In this document: positions 5,475 to 10,501 of the stretch, piece after piece
Numbering within the stretch: position 1 is the stretch's first letter
Layout of the letters: every line of letters starts with the position of its first letter
NCBI GenBank assembly: GCA_016186985.1
Contig: JACPKO010000102.1
Location: forward strand, 1 to 10,501
DNA from: Candidatus Daviesbacteria bacterium
GTDB lineage: Bacteria > Patescibacteriota > Microgenomatia > Daviesbacterales > UBA10151
Length of the DNA: 10,501 nt
Direction: 5' to 3'
Notes under the pieces: model-generated
Told to the model about the DNA's origin: nothing
Seen by the model: only the letters and a program-made list of their open reading frames with translations
The model's database searches: none
Translations under genes and position numbers: made by a program

Positions 5475-6188
5475 ATGGAGTATCTTGTTTTTCAGCACGT
5501 ACCGGATGAGCATCCGGGGCTTATTGCTAATTATTTTCAGGAAAGAAATATAGGATTTGATGTTGTTAGATTTTTTGAAGATAATGCGAGAATTCCCGAG
5601 AATGTTTCTGATTATAGAGGGTTGATAATAATGGGAGGGCCCATGGGTGTTTATGATAATAGGGACAAGTTCCCGTCAAAAGAGGATGAGATCGCTGTAA
5701 TTAGAGCTAATATGGGTAAGTTGCCGATGTTAGGAATATGCTTGGGGAGTCAATTACTAGCGCATGTACTAGGAGGAAAAGTGGATAGAAATTTGGTTGG
5801 AGGGAAGCATACTAAAGAGGTGGGGATTTATAAAGTGGAACTAACAAATGCCGGAATTTCAAACCCAATTTTTAAGGGTTTTAGTTCTCCGGTTGAGGTT
5901 ATGGAATGGCATGGGGACATGTTTACTGTGCCTAACGGAGCAACGCTCTTAGCTTCCTCACAGCTTTGTAGGAATCAGGCGTTTGTAGCAAAAGGAAATA
6001 TGTATGCGACATTGTTTCATTTTGAAATGACACCAAAAATGTTTGGAGAATTGGCTAAGATAGACAAAGATTGGATACCGCCTGAGATTAATGTTGAAGA
6101 GATGCTAAAAGAAGTCATCGAAAAAGAGGAATTGATGAGAAGACAGTCAGTTATGCTTATGGATAATTTCGTTGGCTCATCTCGCTGA
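5475..6188 (+). CDS. class I glutamine amidotransferase-like protein
   Basis: 237 aa from the ATG at 5475; a TTG at 5466 would add three residues but MEYLVFQHVPDEHPG is the usual start of the family. It is a stand-alone GATase1 domain of the GMP-synthase-like group: oxyanion strand IIMGGPMGVYD (51-61), nucleophile elbow GICLGSQLLAHVLGG with Cys89, and the His182/Glu184 pair in FHFEMTP, so the Cys-His-Glu triad is complete. It should hydrolyse glutamine or a gamma-glutamyl compound in the cytoplasm; no synthetase domain is fused or adjacent, so the acceptor is unknown. No Shine-Dalgarno. Its stop TGA overlaps an ATG (TGATG, 6186-6190) that opens the MKNAL vestige. Confidence 0.88.
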   Translation: MEYLVFQHVPDEHPGLIANYFQERNIGFDVVRFFEDNARIPENVSDYRGLIIMGGPMGVYDNRDKFPSKEDEIAVIRANMGKLPMLGICLGSQLLAHVLGGKVDRNLVGGKHTKEVGIYKVELTNAGISNPIFKGFSSPVEVMEWHGDMFTVPNGATLLASSQLCRNQAFVAKGNMYATLFHFEMTPKMFGELAKIDKDWIPPEINVEEMLKEVIEKEELMRRQSVMLMDNFVGSSR

Positions 6189-6220
6189 TGAAAAATGCTT
6201 TAACTCTGCATGGCGCAGGT
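6188..6220 (+). pseudogene. vestige reading MKNALTLHGAGK (hydrolase gene start?)
   Basis: An ATG overlapping the preceding stop codon opens a frame that begins MKNALTLHGAG, then loses protein-like character. This matches the usual N-terminus of small RBBP9/YdeN-type alpha/beta hydrolases (MKNALILHG...), recalled from general knowledge rather than searched. Its first 16 bases (6188-6203) recur with one change at 7206-7221. It is probably the remains of a gene cut off by the arrival of the toxin-antitoxin segment. Confidence 0.4.
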
Positions 6221-6240
6221 AAATGTTGTGAACTGAGGTG

Positions 6241-6257
6241 TGTTAAAATATCGATAT
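6241..6257 (+). promoter_or_regulatory. extended -10 promoter and palindrome of the RHH-PIN operon
   Basis: TGTTAAAAT is an extended -10 (TG at 6241-6242, TAAAAT at 6244-6249) ending 6 nt before the ATG at 6256, predicting a leaderless mRNA. ATATCGATAT (6248-6257) is a perfect 10-bp palindrome that spans from the -10 to the start codon, a natural site for autorepression by the ribbon-helix-helix antitoxin. The operator role is inferred. Confidence 0.55.
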
Positions 6258-6510
6258 GCAAACAGTATCCTTACCAAGAGATTTAGAAAAAGAAGTAGAA
6301 AAACAGGTTAAGCAAGGGAGGTTTGGTTCAAAATCTGAATTTATGCGCTTTGCTGTGGAAACTTACCTTTCTTTACAAAAAGGTGAACTCTCCTGGGATA
6401 TTCTGGCTACTCCTTTTAGGGCATACGCGAAAGAGAAGAAATTGAGCGAGACAGATATTTTAAAAGCTGTTGAGAAAGGCCGTCATGGCAAATCTTCCAA
6501 AGATCGTTAA
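6256..6510 (+). CDS. ribbon-helix-helix antitoxin (CopG/ParD-like)
   Basis: 84 aa. The start MQTVSLPRDLEKEVEKQVKQGRFGSKSEFMRFAVETYLS has the beta strand, first helix, G-x-x-x-S-E-F turn and second helix of a ribbon-helix-helix DNA-binding domain. The basic, helical C-terminus (about residues 45-84) is the likely toxin-binding part. It overlaps the next gene, a PIN toxin, by 26 nt, the same overlap as in the unrelated Phd-PIN pair at 1366-2041. An extended -10 and a palindrome sit directly on its start codon. No Shine-Dalgarno. Confidence 0.82.
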   Translation: MQTVSLPRDLEKEVEKQVKQGRFGSKSEFMRFAVETYLSLQKGELSWDILATPFRAYAKEKKLSETDILKAVEKGRHGKSSKDR

Positions 6511-6892
6511 CGACACTAATGTTTGGCTTTCTGCCTTGTATTTTTCAGGTAAACCCGCCCAAATAGTCCATCTTATTGAGGAAAAGAAAATTACCTCTGT
6601 AACTTCTGAATTTATATTAAATGAACTTAAGGAAAAGATGGTTGATGATTTTAAGACTCCATCATTTGCAGCAAACGGTACCATCGCTTACATTGCTTCT
6701 ATATCTGAATTAGTATCTCTTCAGGGTATGGATTTTGAGCTTCGTGACTCGGCTGATAACCAAATTTTAGAAACAGCAGTAGCGGGAAAGTGTGGTTTCT
6801 TAATAACCGGAGACAAAGATTTATTGACTTTAGGAAAATATAATAGTTTACAAATAGTTACCCCTGCTCAGTTCTTGAATAAAATCAAATGA
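6485..6892 (+). CDS. PIN-domain toxin (COG1569-type)
   Basis: 135 aa from ATG 6485; an upstream TTG at 6470 is in frame, but AAAGG at 6475-6479 is well spaced for the ATG and KIVNDTNVWLSAL is the normal start. Acidic residues of the PIN site are present: D10 in VNDTNVWLSA, E47 in FILNELKEK, D88/D91 in RDSADNQILETA and D110/D112 in TGDKDL. The motif set matches the family annotated as putative toxin component, PIN family. A metal-dependent ribonuclease neutralised by the upstream ribbon-helix-helix protein is expected. Its stop overlaps the next gene by four bases (ATGA). Confidence 0.85.
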   Translation: MANLPKIVNDTNVWLSALYFSGKPAQIVHLIEEKKITSVTSEFILNELKEKMVDDFKTPSFAANGTIAYIASISELVSLQGMDFELRDSADNQILETAVAGKCGFLITGDKDLLTLGKYNSLQIVTPAQFLNKIK

Positions 6893-7209
6893 ATAAACTT
6901 GTAAAAATTGTAACTTTTGTGCCTCTTAAAGATGCTGATAAAGTTAGAAAAGCCTTGGGAGAAGCGGGGGTTGGGAGGATTGGGAAGTATAGTCATTGCA
7001 GTTTTAGTACAAGAGGGATAGGAAGATACAATCCTTTGGATGGAGCAAGTCCTGCAATAGGAGAAGTTGGAAAACCTCAAGAAGTTGAGGAGGAAAGAAT
7101 TGAGGTAGTTTGCGAGAGAGGTATTGCTAAAAAGGTAATTGAGAAAATGATTATGGCACATCCTTACGAGCAACCGGCTATAGAAGCATATGAGATATTA
7201 GATATATGA
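6889..7209 (+). CDS. stand-alone NIF3-like (YqfO C-terminal type) protein
   Basis: 106 aa. Begins KIVTFVPLKDADKVRKALGEAGVGRIGKYSHCSFSTRGIGRYNPLDGASPAIGEVGK and ends with HPYEQPAIEAYEIL, the hallmark of the small alpha/beta domain found inside NIF3/YqfO proteins and as free 100-110 residue proteins (CutA-like fold). Older databases label it NGG1p-interacting factor or structural toxin protein; the biochemical role is unknown. It starts in a four-base overlap with the PIN toxin and its own stop overlaps the MKNALI mini-frame, so it is translated with the toxin-antitoxin genes. Whether it works with them is open. Confidence 0.8.
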   Translation: MNKLVKIVTFVPLKDADKVRKALGEAGVGRIGKYSHCSFSTRGIGRYNPLDGASPAIGEVGKPQEVEEERIEVVCERGIAKKVIEKMIMAHPYEQPAIEAYEILDI

Positions 7210-7226
7210 AAAACGCTTTAATATGA
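7206..7226 (+). pseudogene. six-codon frame MKNALI, second copy of the vestige
   Basis: ATG at 7206 overlaps the NIF3-like stop, and the TGA at 7224-7226 overlaps the ATG of the hydrolase gene at 7223. The first 16 bases repeat 6188-6203 with one mismatch (AAC for AAT). It may be the other edge of an interrupted hydrolase gene, a recombination scar, or a mini-cistron that couples translation of its neighbours. Confidence 0.4.
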
Positions 7227-7888
7227 CAATATTTGCATTTGGTGATTCAATAACTTATGGCAACTGGGATCCTAAAGGCGGGTGGGTAGGAAGGCTGAGG
7301 GACTATATGGATTCAAAATCTTTGCAAGCGTATTCCGGAGAGAACCTGTTTTCAACTTATTATACTCTAACCTACAATTTAGGCATTCCCGGGGATACAA
7401 GTTCCGGTTTGCTGGAACGGTTTGAAACCGAGCTTATTCCCCGTTTTAACCCTGATGAATTAACAATTATACTTTTTGCAATCGGAATAAACGACTCCAG
7501 ATTTTATGCGTCAACTAATGAGTACGAAACCGAACCGGGGATATTTCAGCAAAATATTTGGGATCTTTGGGAAATAGCTAAAAAATATACCTCCGATGTA
7601 GCTTTTGTAGGTCTATCTCCGGTTGATGAGGAGCGGACCAGTCCGCTGTCTTGGGAAACTGATGCAATATACAAAAATGAATATATCGAAAAATACGATG
7701 ATTTAATTAAGGAGTTTTGCCAGACGCGTAAAACCCCGTTTATCGATATTTTTGGAAAGATGAAAGGAATAGATATAAAATCGCTAATGGAAGACGGGGT
7801 TCATCCAAACCAGAAAGGGTATAAAATAATGGAGGAGATAATCAGGTCAAATCTTTTTGAGGAGGGTAAAAACAAAGATGGAAAGTGA
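7223..7888 (+). CDS. GDSL/SGNH-family hydrolase
   Basis: 221 aa, a normal length for a single SGNH domain. Block I FAFGDSITYG gives the nucleophile Ser9; block II GIPGDTS gives the oxyanion glycine near 57; block III GIND gives Asn90; block V DGVHPN gives Asp191 and His194, so the catalytic set is complete. No signal peptide or membrane segment, so it is probably cytoplasmic and acts as an esterase or lipase-like enzyme on an unknown ester. The GDSITYG.WD..GGWV.RLR start is common in CPR bacteria. It overlaps the next gene by 11 nt (7878-7888). The interior GCGGAC-CA-GTCCGC (7632-7645) is a palindrome but codes normally. Confidence 0.9.
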   Translation: MTIFAFGDSITYGNWDPKGGWVGRLRDYMDSKSLQAYSGENLFSTYYTLTYNLGIPGDTSSGLLERFETELIPRFNPDELTIILFAIGINDSRFYASTNEYETEPGIFQQNIWDLWEIAKKYTSDVAFVGLSPVDEERTSPLSWETDAIYKNEYIEKYDDLIKEFCQTRKTPFIDIFGKMKGIDIKSLMEDGVHPNQKGYKIMEEIIRSNLFEEGKNKDGK

Positions 7889-8351
7889 TAATTTGGGTTT
7901 AAACATTGTTTTCATGCCCTCCAGGGAGGTTTCTGATTTGGCGATTGTTCAGTGCTCTCAAATTGCTCAGGATAATGAGGTAAGTTTTAAACTGGACGGA
8001 ACTTACAATTTTCCCCACGTCACAATTTACCAGCTGATAATCCCTAAAAAAAATCTGGAGAAATTGATACAAACTTTAAGTGAGATTGCAAATAATACCG
8101 GTCCTGAGCTGTTTGAGTTTACAAAATACGAAGCTCATGAAGGATTTATTGGCGCATGTTTTTTACCTGCTGAACCGATAAGGAATACACAAAAGAAAAT
8201 AGTCGGGTCAGTGACACCTTTAAGGGAAGGTAGAAATGTTATTGAAGCGGATAGTAACGCTGCAAAAAGTTTTTCGGATTTGCAAAGAGGAATAATTAGG
8301 GAATACGGGTTTGATAATTTGTTTGAGTTTTATAACCCCATATTACCGTGA
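7878..8351 (+). CDS. 2H phosphoesterase-like protein, cut short by a frameshift
   Basis: 157 aa from ATG 7878, chosen over TTG 7857 because GAGGAGGG (7858-7865) is a good Shine-Dalgarno. The 2H (2'-5' RNA ligase/cyclic phosphodiesterase) fold needs two H-x-T motifs. The first is FPHVTI (His47, Thr49). The frame ends FYNPILP at TGA 8349-8351, exactly where the second should be. One extra C in the run 8336-8339 would read YNPHITVTRMVDPKKAEE and continue to TAA 8507-8509, giving about 210 aa with the second H-x-T at 155-157. Enzymes of this family open cyclic phosphates or ligate/cleave 2'-5' bonds in RNA. As read, the protein would lack half its active site. Confidence 0.75.
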   Translation: MESDNLGLNIVFMPSREVSDLAIVQCSQIAQDNEVSFKLDGTYNFPHVTIYQLIIPKKNLEKLIQTLSEIANNTGPELFEFTKYEAHEGFIGACFLPAEPIRNTQKKIVGSVTPLREGRNVIEADSNAAKSFSDLQRGIIREYGFDNLFEFYNPILP

Positions 8352-8509
8352 CAAGAATGGTTGATCCGAAAAAAGCTGAGGAAGTGATAAAAACGTTAAA
8401 ATGGCCGGTTACGGAATTTAAGGTAACCTCGATTGGTTTGTATGCTTTAGGCGAATTTGGAACCTGTAATAAACTGATAAAGGAGTTTAAACTAAGGGAG
8501 GGAAATTAA
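8339..8509 (+). pseudogene. C-terminal part of the 2H phosphoesterase in the shifted frame
   Basis: From CAT 8339 the shifted frame reads HITVTRMVDPKKAEEV, then KTLKWPVTEFKVTSIGLYALGE, to TAA 8507-8509. This is the standard end of a 2H phosphoesterase: second H-x-T motif, a helix, then the strand FKVTSIGLY. The amino-acid sequence is well preserved with no further stop, so the break is recent, a sequencing or assembly error in a C homopolymer, or a -1 slip on CCC. The end overlaps the convergent MurB gene by 23 nt. Confidence 0.7.
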
Positions 8510-9401
8510 TTAGCTGGACTTCAGGCTCAAGCTTGATTCCGTATTTTTCATAAACTTTCCCCTGGTACTCCCTGGCCAGTTTATAGAAATCTTCTGCTTT
8601 GCCCGTGCCATCATTAATAAATAAATTGGCATGATAAGGAGCTATTTTAATATCTCCCCGCTTAGCTCCTTTGGCGCCAACTGATTCAAGCAAAGCACCG
8701 GCTGAGACCTTGTTAAATAAAATGAATTCCTTTGGGAGTTTGGCCAGGATTTTCGCAGGAAGTTTTTCGATAGGGATATTTTGGAAAAAAGACCCCGGGC
8801 ATTTTATTCCCGGCGAATACTTAACTTCGCGTTTTTTAATTGTTTCTTTCGAGATTTGCTTTAGTTTTTTAGAATCAGCACTGCTAAGGGAAAAAACGGT
8901 TTCCAGTATTGCATATCTGCTTCTTTTAAAGACAGAATTGCGGTAACTAAATTGACAATCATGTTTGCTGATATCTAATATCTGATAACTGATAACATCA
9001 AAAACCTTTACGCTTTCCAAGTGGTCAGAAATAGCCTGTCCATAAGCGCCTGCATTTCCGTAAATTGCACCACCAACTGTTCCCGGGATGCCGGCTAAAT
9101 TTTCAAGGCCGCAAAGGCCGCTTGAGTTTGCAAAATCAACTAAGTCCTGCAAATTTGTGCCGCTTTGGACAGTTAAATTGTTTTTATCCCGGATTATCCC
9201 GGTTACCTCATTTTTAATAACTATGCCCGGGTAGCCTGAGTCCGATACCAATAAATTGCTGCCCCCGCCCAAAAGCAAAAACCCCTTGCCATCTGCCGGG
9301 AGTTTTCGGATGGCTTCTTTAAGTTCTTGATGAGATTTAACTTTGATAACGCCCTGGATCGGCCCGCCAATTCCTAGGGTTGTCAGATCAGAAAGTTTCA
9401 C
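8487..9401 (-). CDS. murB: UDP-N-acetylenolpyruvoylglucosamine reductase
   Basis: 304 aa, starting at GTG 9401. MurB reduces UDP-GlcNAc-enolpyruvate to UDP-MurNAc with NADPH and FAD in the cytoplasm, the second committed step of peptidoglycan precursor synthesis. Visible motifs: TTLGIGGP (7-14); the FAD-binding LLLGGGSNLLVSDSG (42-56); GLENLAGIPGTVGGAIYGNAGAYG (98-121); SYRNSVF with Arg154; CPGSFFQN with the catalytic Ser204; and YHANLFIN...GIKLEPEVQLI with the catalytic Glu near 294. Length and the absence of extra loops fit the shorter type II enzymes. A TATAAT (9414-9409) ends 7 nt before the GTG and there is no Shine-Dalgarno, so a leaderless GTG start is likely. Convergent with the 2H gene. 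Confidence 0.93.
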   Translation of the reverse strand: MKLSDLTTLGIGGPIQGVIKVKSHQELKEAIRKLPADGKGFLLLGGGSNLLVSDSGYPGIVIKNEVTGIIRDKNNLTVQSGTNLQDLVDFANSSGLCGLENLAGIPGTVGGAIYGNAGAYGQAISDHLESVKVFDVISYQILDISKHDCQFSYRNSVFKRSRYAILETVFSLSSADSKKLKQISKETIKKREVKYSPGIKCPGSFFQNIPIEKLPAKILAKLPKEFILFNKVSAGALLESVGAKGAKRGDIKIAPYHANLFINDGTGKAEDFYKLAREYQGKVYEKYGIKLEPEVQLINFPPLV

Positions 9402-9408
9402 AATTCCA

Positions 9409-9414
9409 ATTATA
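9409..9414 (-). promoter_or_regulatory. -10 element of murB
   Basis: On the minus strand TATAAT (9414-9409) is a perfect -10 ending 7 nt before the GTG start at 9401. No good -35 is seen at 16-18 nt. The predicted transcript would begin at or next to the start codon. Confidence 0.55.
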
Positions 9415-9451
9415 CAATTGTCAGTATTAATTAGGTGATAAGTTATTTATC

Positions 9452-9491
9452 GATAACATACTTATGTCCGATCGGACACATGTGTGTTATC
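9452..9491. repeat. 40-bp imperfect palindrome between murB and the divergent gene
   Basis: The two 20-nt halves (9452-9471 and 9472-9491) are inverted repeats with 17 of 20 positions paired. The centre GTCCGATCGGAC (9466-9477) is a perfect 12-bp palindrome and the ends are GATAAC and GTTATC. Further GATAA/TTATC units lie to the left at 9437-9441 and 9447-9451, and AGGTA/TACCT arms at 9517-9521 and 9526-9530. It lies between the promoters of two divergent genes, so a shared operator is the simplest reading; a hairpin at RNA level is the alternative. No T-run follows to make it a terminator. Confidence 0.65.
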
Positions 9492-9533
9492 AAATTACAT
9501 TTTTTGCGATATTTTTAGGTAGTTATACCTTTA

Positions 9534-9542
9534 TGTTAAACT
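9534..9542 (+). promoter_or_regulatory. possible extended -10 of the nucleotidyltransferase gene
   Basis: TGTTAAACT carries the TG of an extended -10 with a weak hexamer TAAACT (four of six), and ends 9 nt before the ATG at 9552, as at the other promoters here. No -35 or Shine-Dalgarno is evident. Confidence 0.3.
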
Positions 9543-9551
9543 CCCTGGTAA

Positions 9552-10475
9552 ATGGAAAAAGCGATTCTTAAGACTTTAGCCTATTATGATATTTTCGAAT
9601 TTCCACTAAAAGCCTGGGAGGTCCACAAATGGTTGATTGGTCCGCCTTCCGGACGGGCAGGAAAATCAGCCAGCTTAAAACAGGTGGAGAAAAAACTTAA
9701 AAAATTGAATCAGGAATCCCGACTGAGTCGAGGCTCGCCAAAGGCGGCACGAATAATGAATAAGGGGGATTACTTCTTTTTGACTGGAAAAAAGGGATTG
9801 GTTAAGGAAAGAGTCCGGAGAGAGAAGGTTTCAAAGAGACATTATCAGACTGCAAAGCTCATAAGCCTGCTTTTTAAAGTTATTCCCTGGGTAAAATTAG
9901 TCGGGGTTTCGGGGAGTCTGGCAATGATGGGGAGCAGGGAACAGGATGATATTGATATTTTTATTGTTACCGGAAAAAACCGGATTTGGATAACCCGGTT
10001 ATTTTTAATAATATTGACAAGTTTGACCGGAATTAGACGCAAAAGGCGTGAAAAAATACTCTCGGCCGCCGGTAAGGTTTGTATAAATCTTATACTCGAA
10101 GAGGATAATTTAGCCCAACGCAAAAAGAATATCTATCTTGCTCATGAAGTACTTCAAATGCATGTTTTATGGCAAAAGGAAGATTTATATTCTAAATTCT
10201 TACACGATAACGAATGGGTGTTTCGGTATCTGCCTAATTGGAGGACAGGAGTCAAATCGCAAAACGTAAAACGAAAAACGCAAAGCTACAACGCAAATCT
10301 CAAAAGTAATCAAATAATTGACTGGTTCGAAGGATTGGCGAAAAGAGTCCAACTTAAAATCATGAATGGACCCAGCGGTTCCGAAAGAATTGAAAGCGGA
10401 GCGCTTTATTTTCATCCGGAAGATAAAGGAAAGAAAATACTGGAAGAATATAAAAGTAGAATTTCTAAGTTCTAA
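9552..10475 (+). CDS. nucleotidyltransferase-fold (MNT-like) protein with N-terminal helical domain
   Basis: 307 aa. Residues 1-30 (ILKTLAYYDIFEFPLKAWEVHKWL) and the lysine-rich helix around 41-60 resemble the winged-helix-like start seen on CPR proteins of this type. KLVGVSGSLAMMGSREQDDIDIFIVT (115-140) is the pol-beta/MNT nucleotidyltransferase signature: Gly-Ser at 121-122 and the metal-binding Asp133-x-Asp135. A hydrophobic stretch near 146-158 may be a buried helix. The substrate is not evident; small MNT proteins adenylylate or nucleotidylate other molecules or proteins. Three GC-rich or low-complexity DNA elements are read in frame: near residues 30-36, 57-66 and 235-253. The stop falls in an AT-rich repeat. 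No Shine-Dalgarno. Confidence 0.65.
   Translation: MEKAILKTLAYYDIFEFPLKAWEVHKWLIGPPSGRAGKSASLKQVEKKLKKLNQESRLSRGSPKAARIMNKGDYFFLTGKKGLVKERVRREKVSKRHYQTAKLISLLFKVIPWVKLVGVSGSLAMMGSREQDDIDIFIVTGKNRIWITRLFLIILTSLTGIRRKRREKILSAAGKVCINLILEEDNLAQRKKNIYLAHEVLQMHVLWQKEDLYSKFLHDNEWVFRYLPNWRTGVKSQNVKRKTQSYNANLKSNQIIDWFEGLAKRVQLKIMNGPSGSERIESGALYFHPEDKGKKILEEYKSRISKF
9640..9660. repeat. short GC-rich palindrome inside the nucleotidyltransferase gene
   Basis: GTCCG (9640-9644) pairs with CGGAC (9650-9654) around CCTTC. It encodes GPPSGRAG, a proline-glycine insert between two helices of the N-terminal region, and resembles the palindromes in the VanW gene. Confidence 0.5.
9720..9747. repeat. double hairpin element inside the nucleotidyltransferase gene
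   Basis: CGACT-G-AGTCG (9720-9730) is followed at once by CGCC-AAA-GGCG (9736-9746), two small hairpins joined by AGGCT. It encodes RLSRGSPKAA in frame, at the end of the lysine-rich helix, and is GC-richer than its surroundings. Confidence 0.5.
10257..10309 (+). repeat. ACGNAAA-type low-complexity repeat inside the nucleotidyltransferase gene
   Basis: Units of the form CGCAAA, CGTAAAA, CGAAAAA, CGCAAAG, CGCAAAT recur through this stretch. In frame it gives a polar linker (SQNVKRKTQSYNANLKS) between the catalytic part and the C-terminal helices. It looks like a short tandem or dispersed repeat that has expanded in the gene without breaking the frame. Confidence 0.45.
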
Positions 10476-10490
10476 TTACTAATTTCTAAA
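10463..10490 (+). repeat. AT-rich TTCTAA repeat at the end of the nucleotidyltransferase gene
   Basis: The unit TTCTAA occurs at 10463-10468, 10470-10475 and 10484-10489, with ATTACTAAT between the last two. The stop codon of the gene lies inside the second unit, so the repeat supplies the last residues (SKF). The window ends 12 nt later, so its full extent is unknown. Confidence 0.4.
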
Positions 10491-10501
10491 TAAACCCCAA
10501 T

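Noticed and set aside
6868..7173. 101-codon minus-strand frame opposite the NIF3-like gene
   Set aside because: The plus strand carries the conserved HPYEQPA and GRYNPLDGASP motifs and ATGA coupling to its neighbours; the reverse frame is a shadow.
7632..7645. GCGGAC-CA-GTCCGC as an inserted repeat in the GDSL gene
   Set aside because: It is palindromic but the peptide fits the expected loop of the family and there is no length excess, so chance is adequate.
265..8509. Alternative genetic code with UGA as glycine
   Set aside because: TGA serves as the end of at least four genes with well-formed C-termini (amidotransferase, PIN toxin at 6892, NIF3-like, GDSL hydrolase).
8969..8998. Tandem GATATCT/GATAACT microrepeat inside murB as a regulatory element
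   Set aside because: It lies within a variable loop of the protein and has no symmetry or promoter context; probably ordinary AT-rich drift.

Overview
The window looks like a chromosomal piece of a Candidate Phyla Radiation (Patescibacteria, probably Microgenomates-type) bacterium. This is inferred from the gene set (long VanW-family protein, orphan membrane-anchored solute-binding protein, lone NIF3-like domain, GDSL hydrolase, 2H phosphoesterase, MurB, MNT-fold nucleotidyltransferase), the AT-rich compact layout, leaderless-looking promoters and many short GC-rich palindromes lying inside genes. TGA is used as a normal stop at several gene ends, so the UGA=Gly code of Gracilibacteria/Absconditabacteria does not apply.

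Layout. 1-71: possible 3' end of a gene. 79-244: a SAM-I (S-box) riboswitch with an intrinsic terminator, leading into 265-1086, a divergent SAM hydroxide adenosyltransferase (DUF62) family gene with a strong Shine-Dalgarno. 1087-1365: no convincing gene, but a dense cluster of the 9-mer AAAGTGTGG in both orientations. 1366-2041 (minus): a Phd/YefM-type antitoxin and PIN toxin with a palindromic operator. 2088-3977 (minus): a VanW-family cell-surface protein, divergent from 4056-5456 (plus), an ABC-type sugar-binding protein. 5475-6188: class I glutamine amidotransferase. 6256-7209: a ribbon-helix-helix antitoxin, a PIN toxin and a NIF3-like protein in one coupled cluster, bounded on both sides by the same 16-bp sequence that reads MKNAL. 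7223-8509: GDSL hydrolase and a 2H phosphoesterase split by a one-base frameshift. 8487-9401 (minus): MurB. 9552-10475: a nucleotidyltransferase-fold protein, divergent from MurB across a 150-bp gap that holds a 40-bp palindrome.

The strongest unit is the SAM-responsive one: an aptamer whose pairings, including the loop pseudoknot, can be traced base by base, in front of a gene of a SAM-cleaving family. Its predicted logic (SAM switches the gene off) is the opposite of what a simple SAM-disposal enzyme should need, and the protein seems to lack the usual Asp-Arg-His triad. A REP-like palindrome sits in the P3 loop of the aptamer.

Two other themes recur. Seven genes have a -10-like hexamer ending only 6-9 nt before the start codon, which implies leaderless mRNAs. 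Short palindromes have been inserted into coding sequence in frame (VanW, nucleotidyltransferase) and into the riboswitch. No searches or folding programs were run; all family names come from reading the translated sequences.
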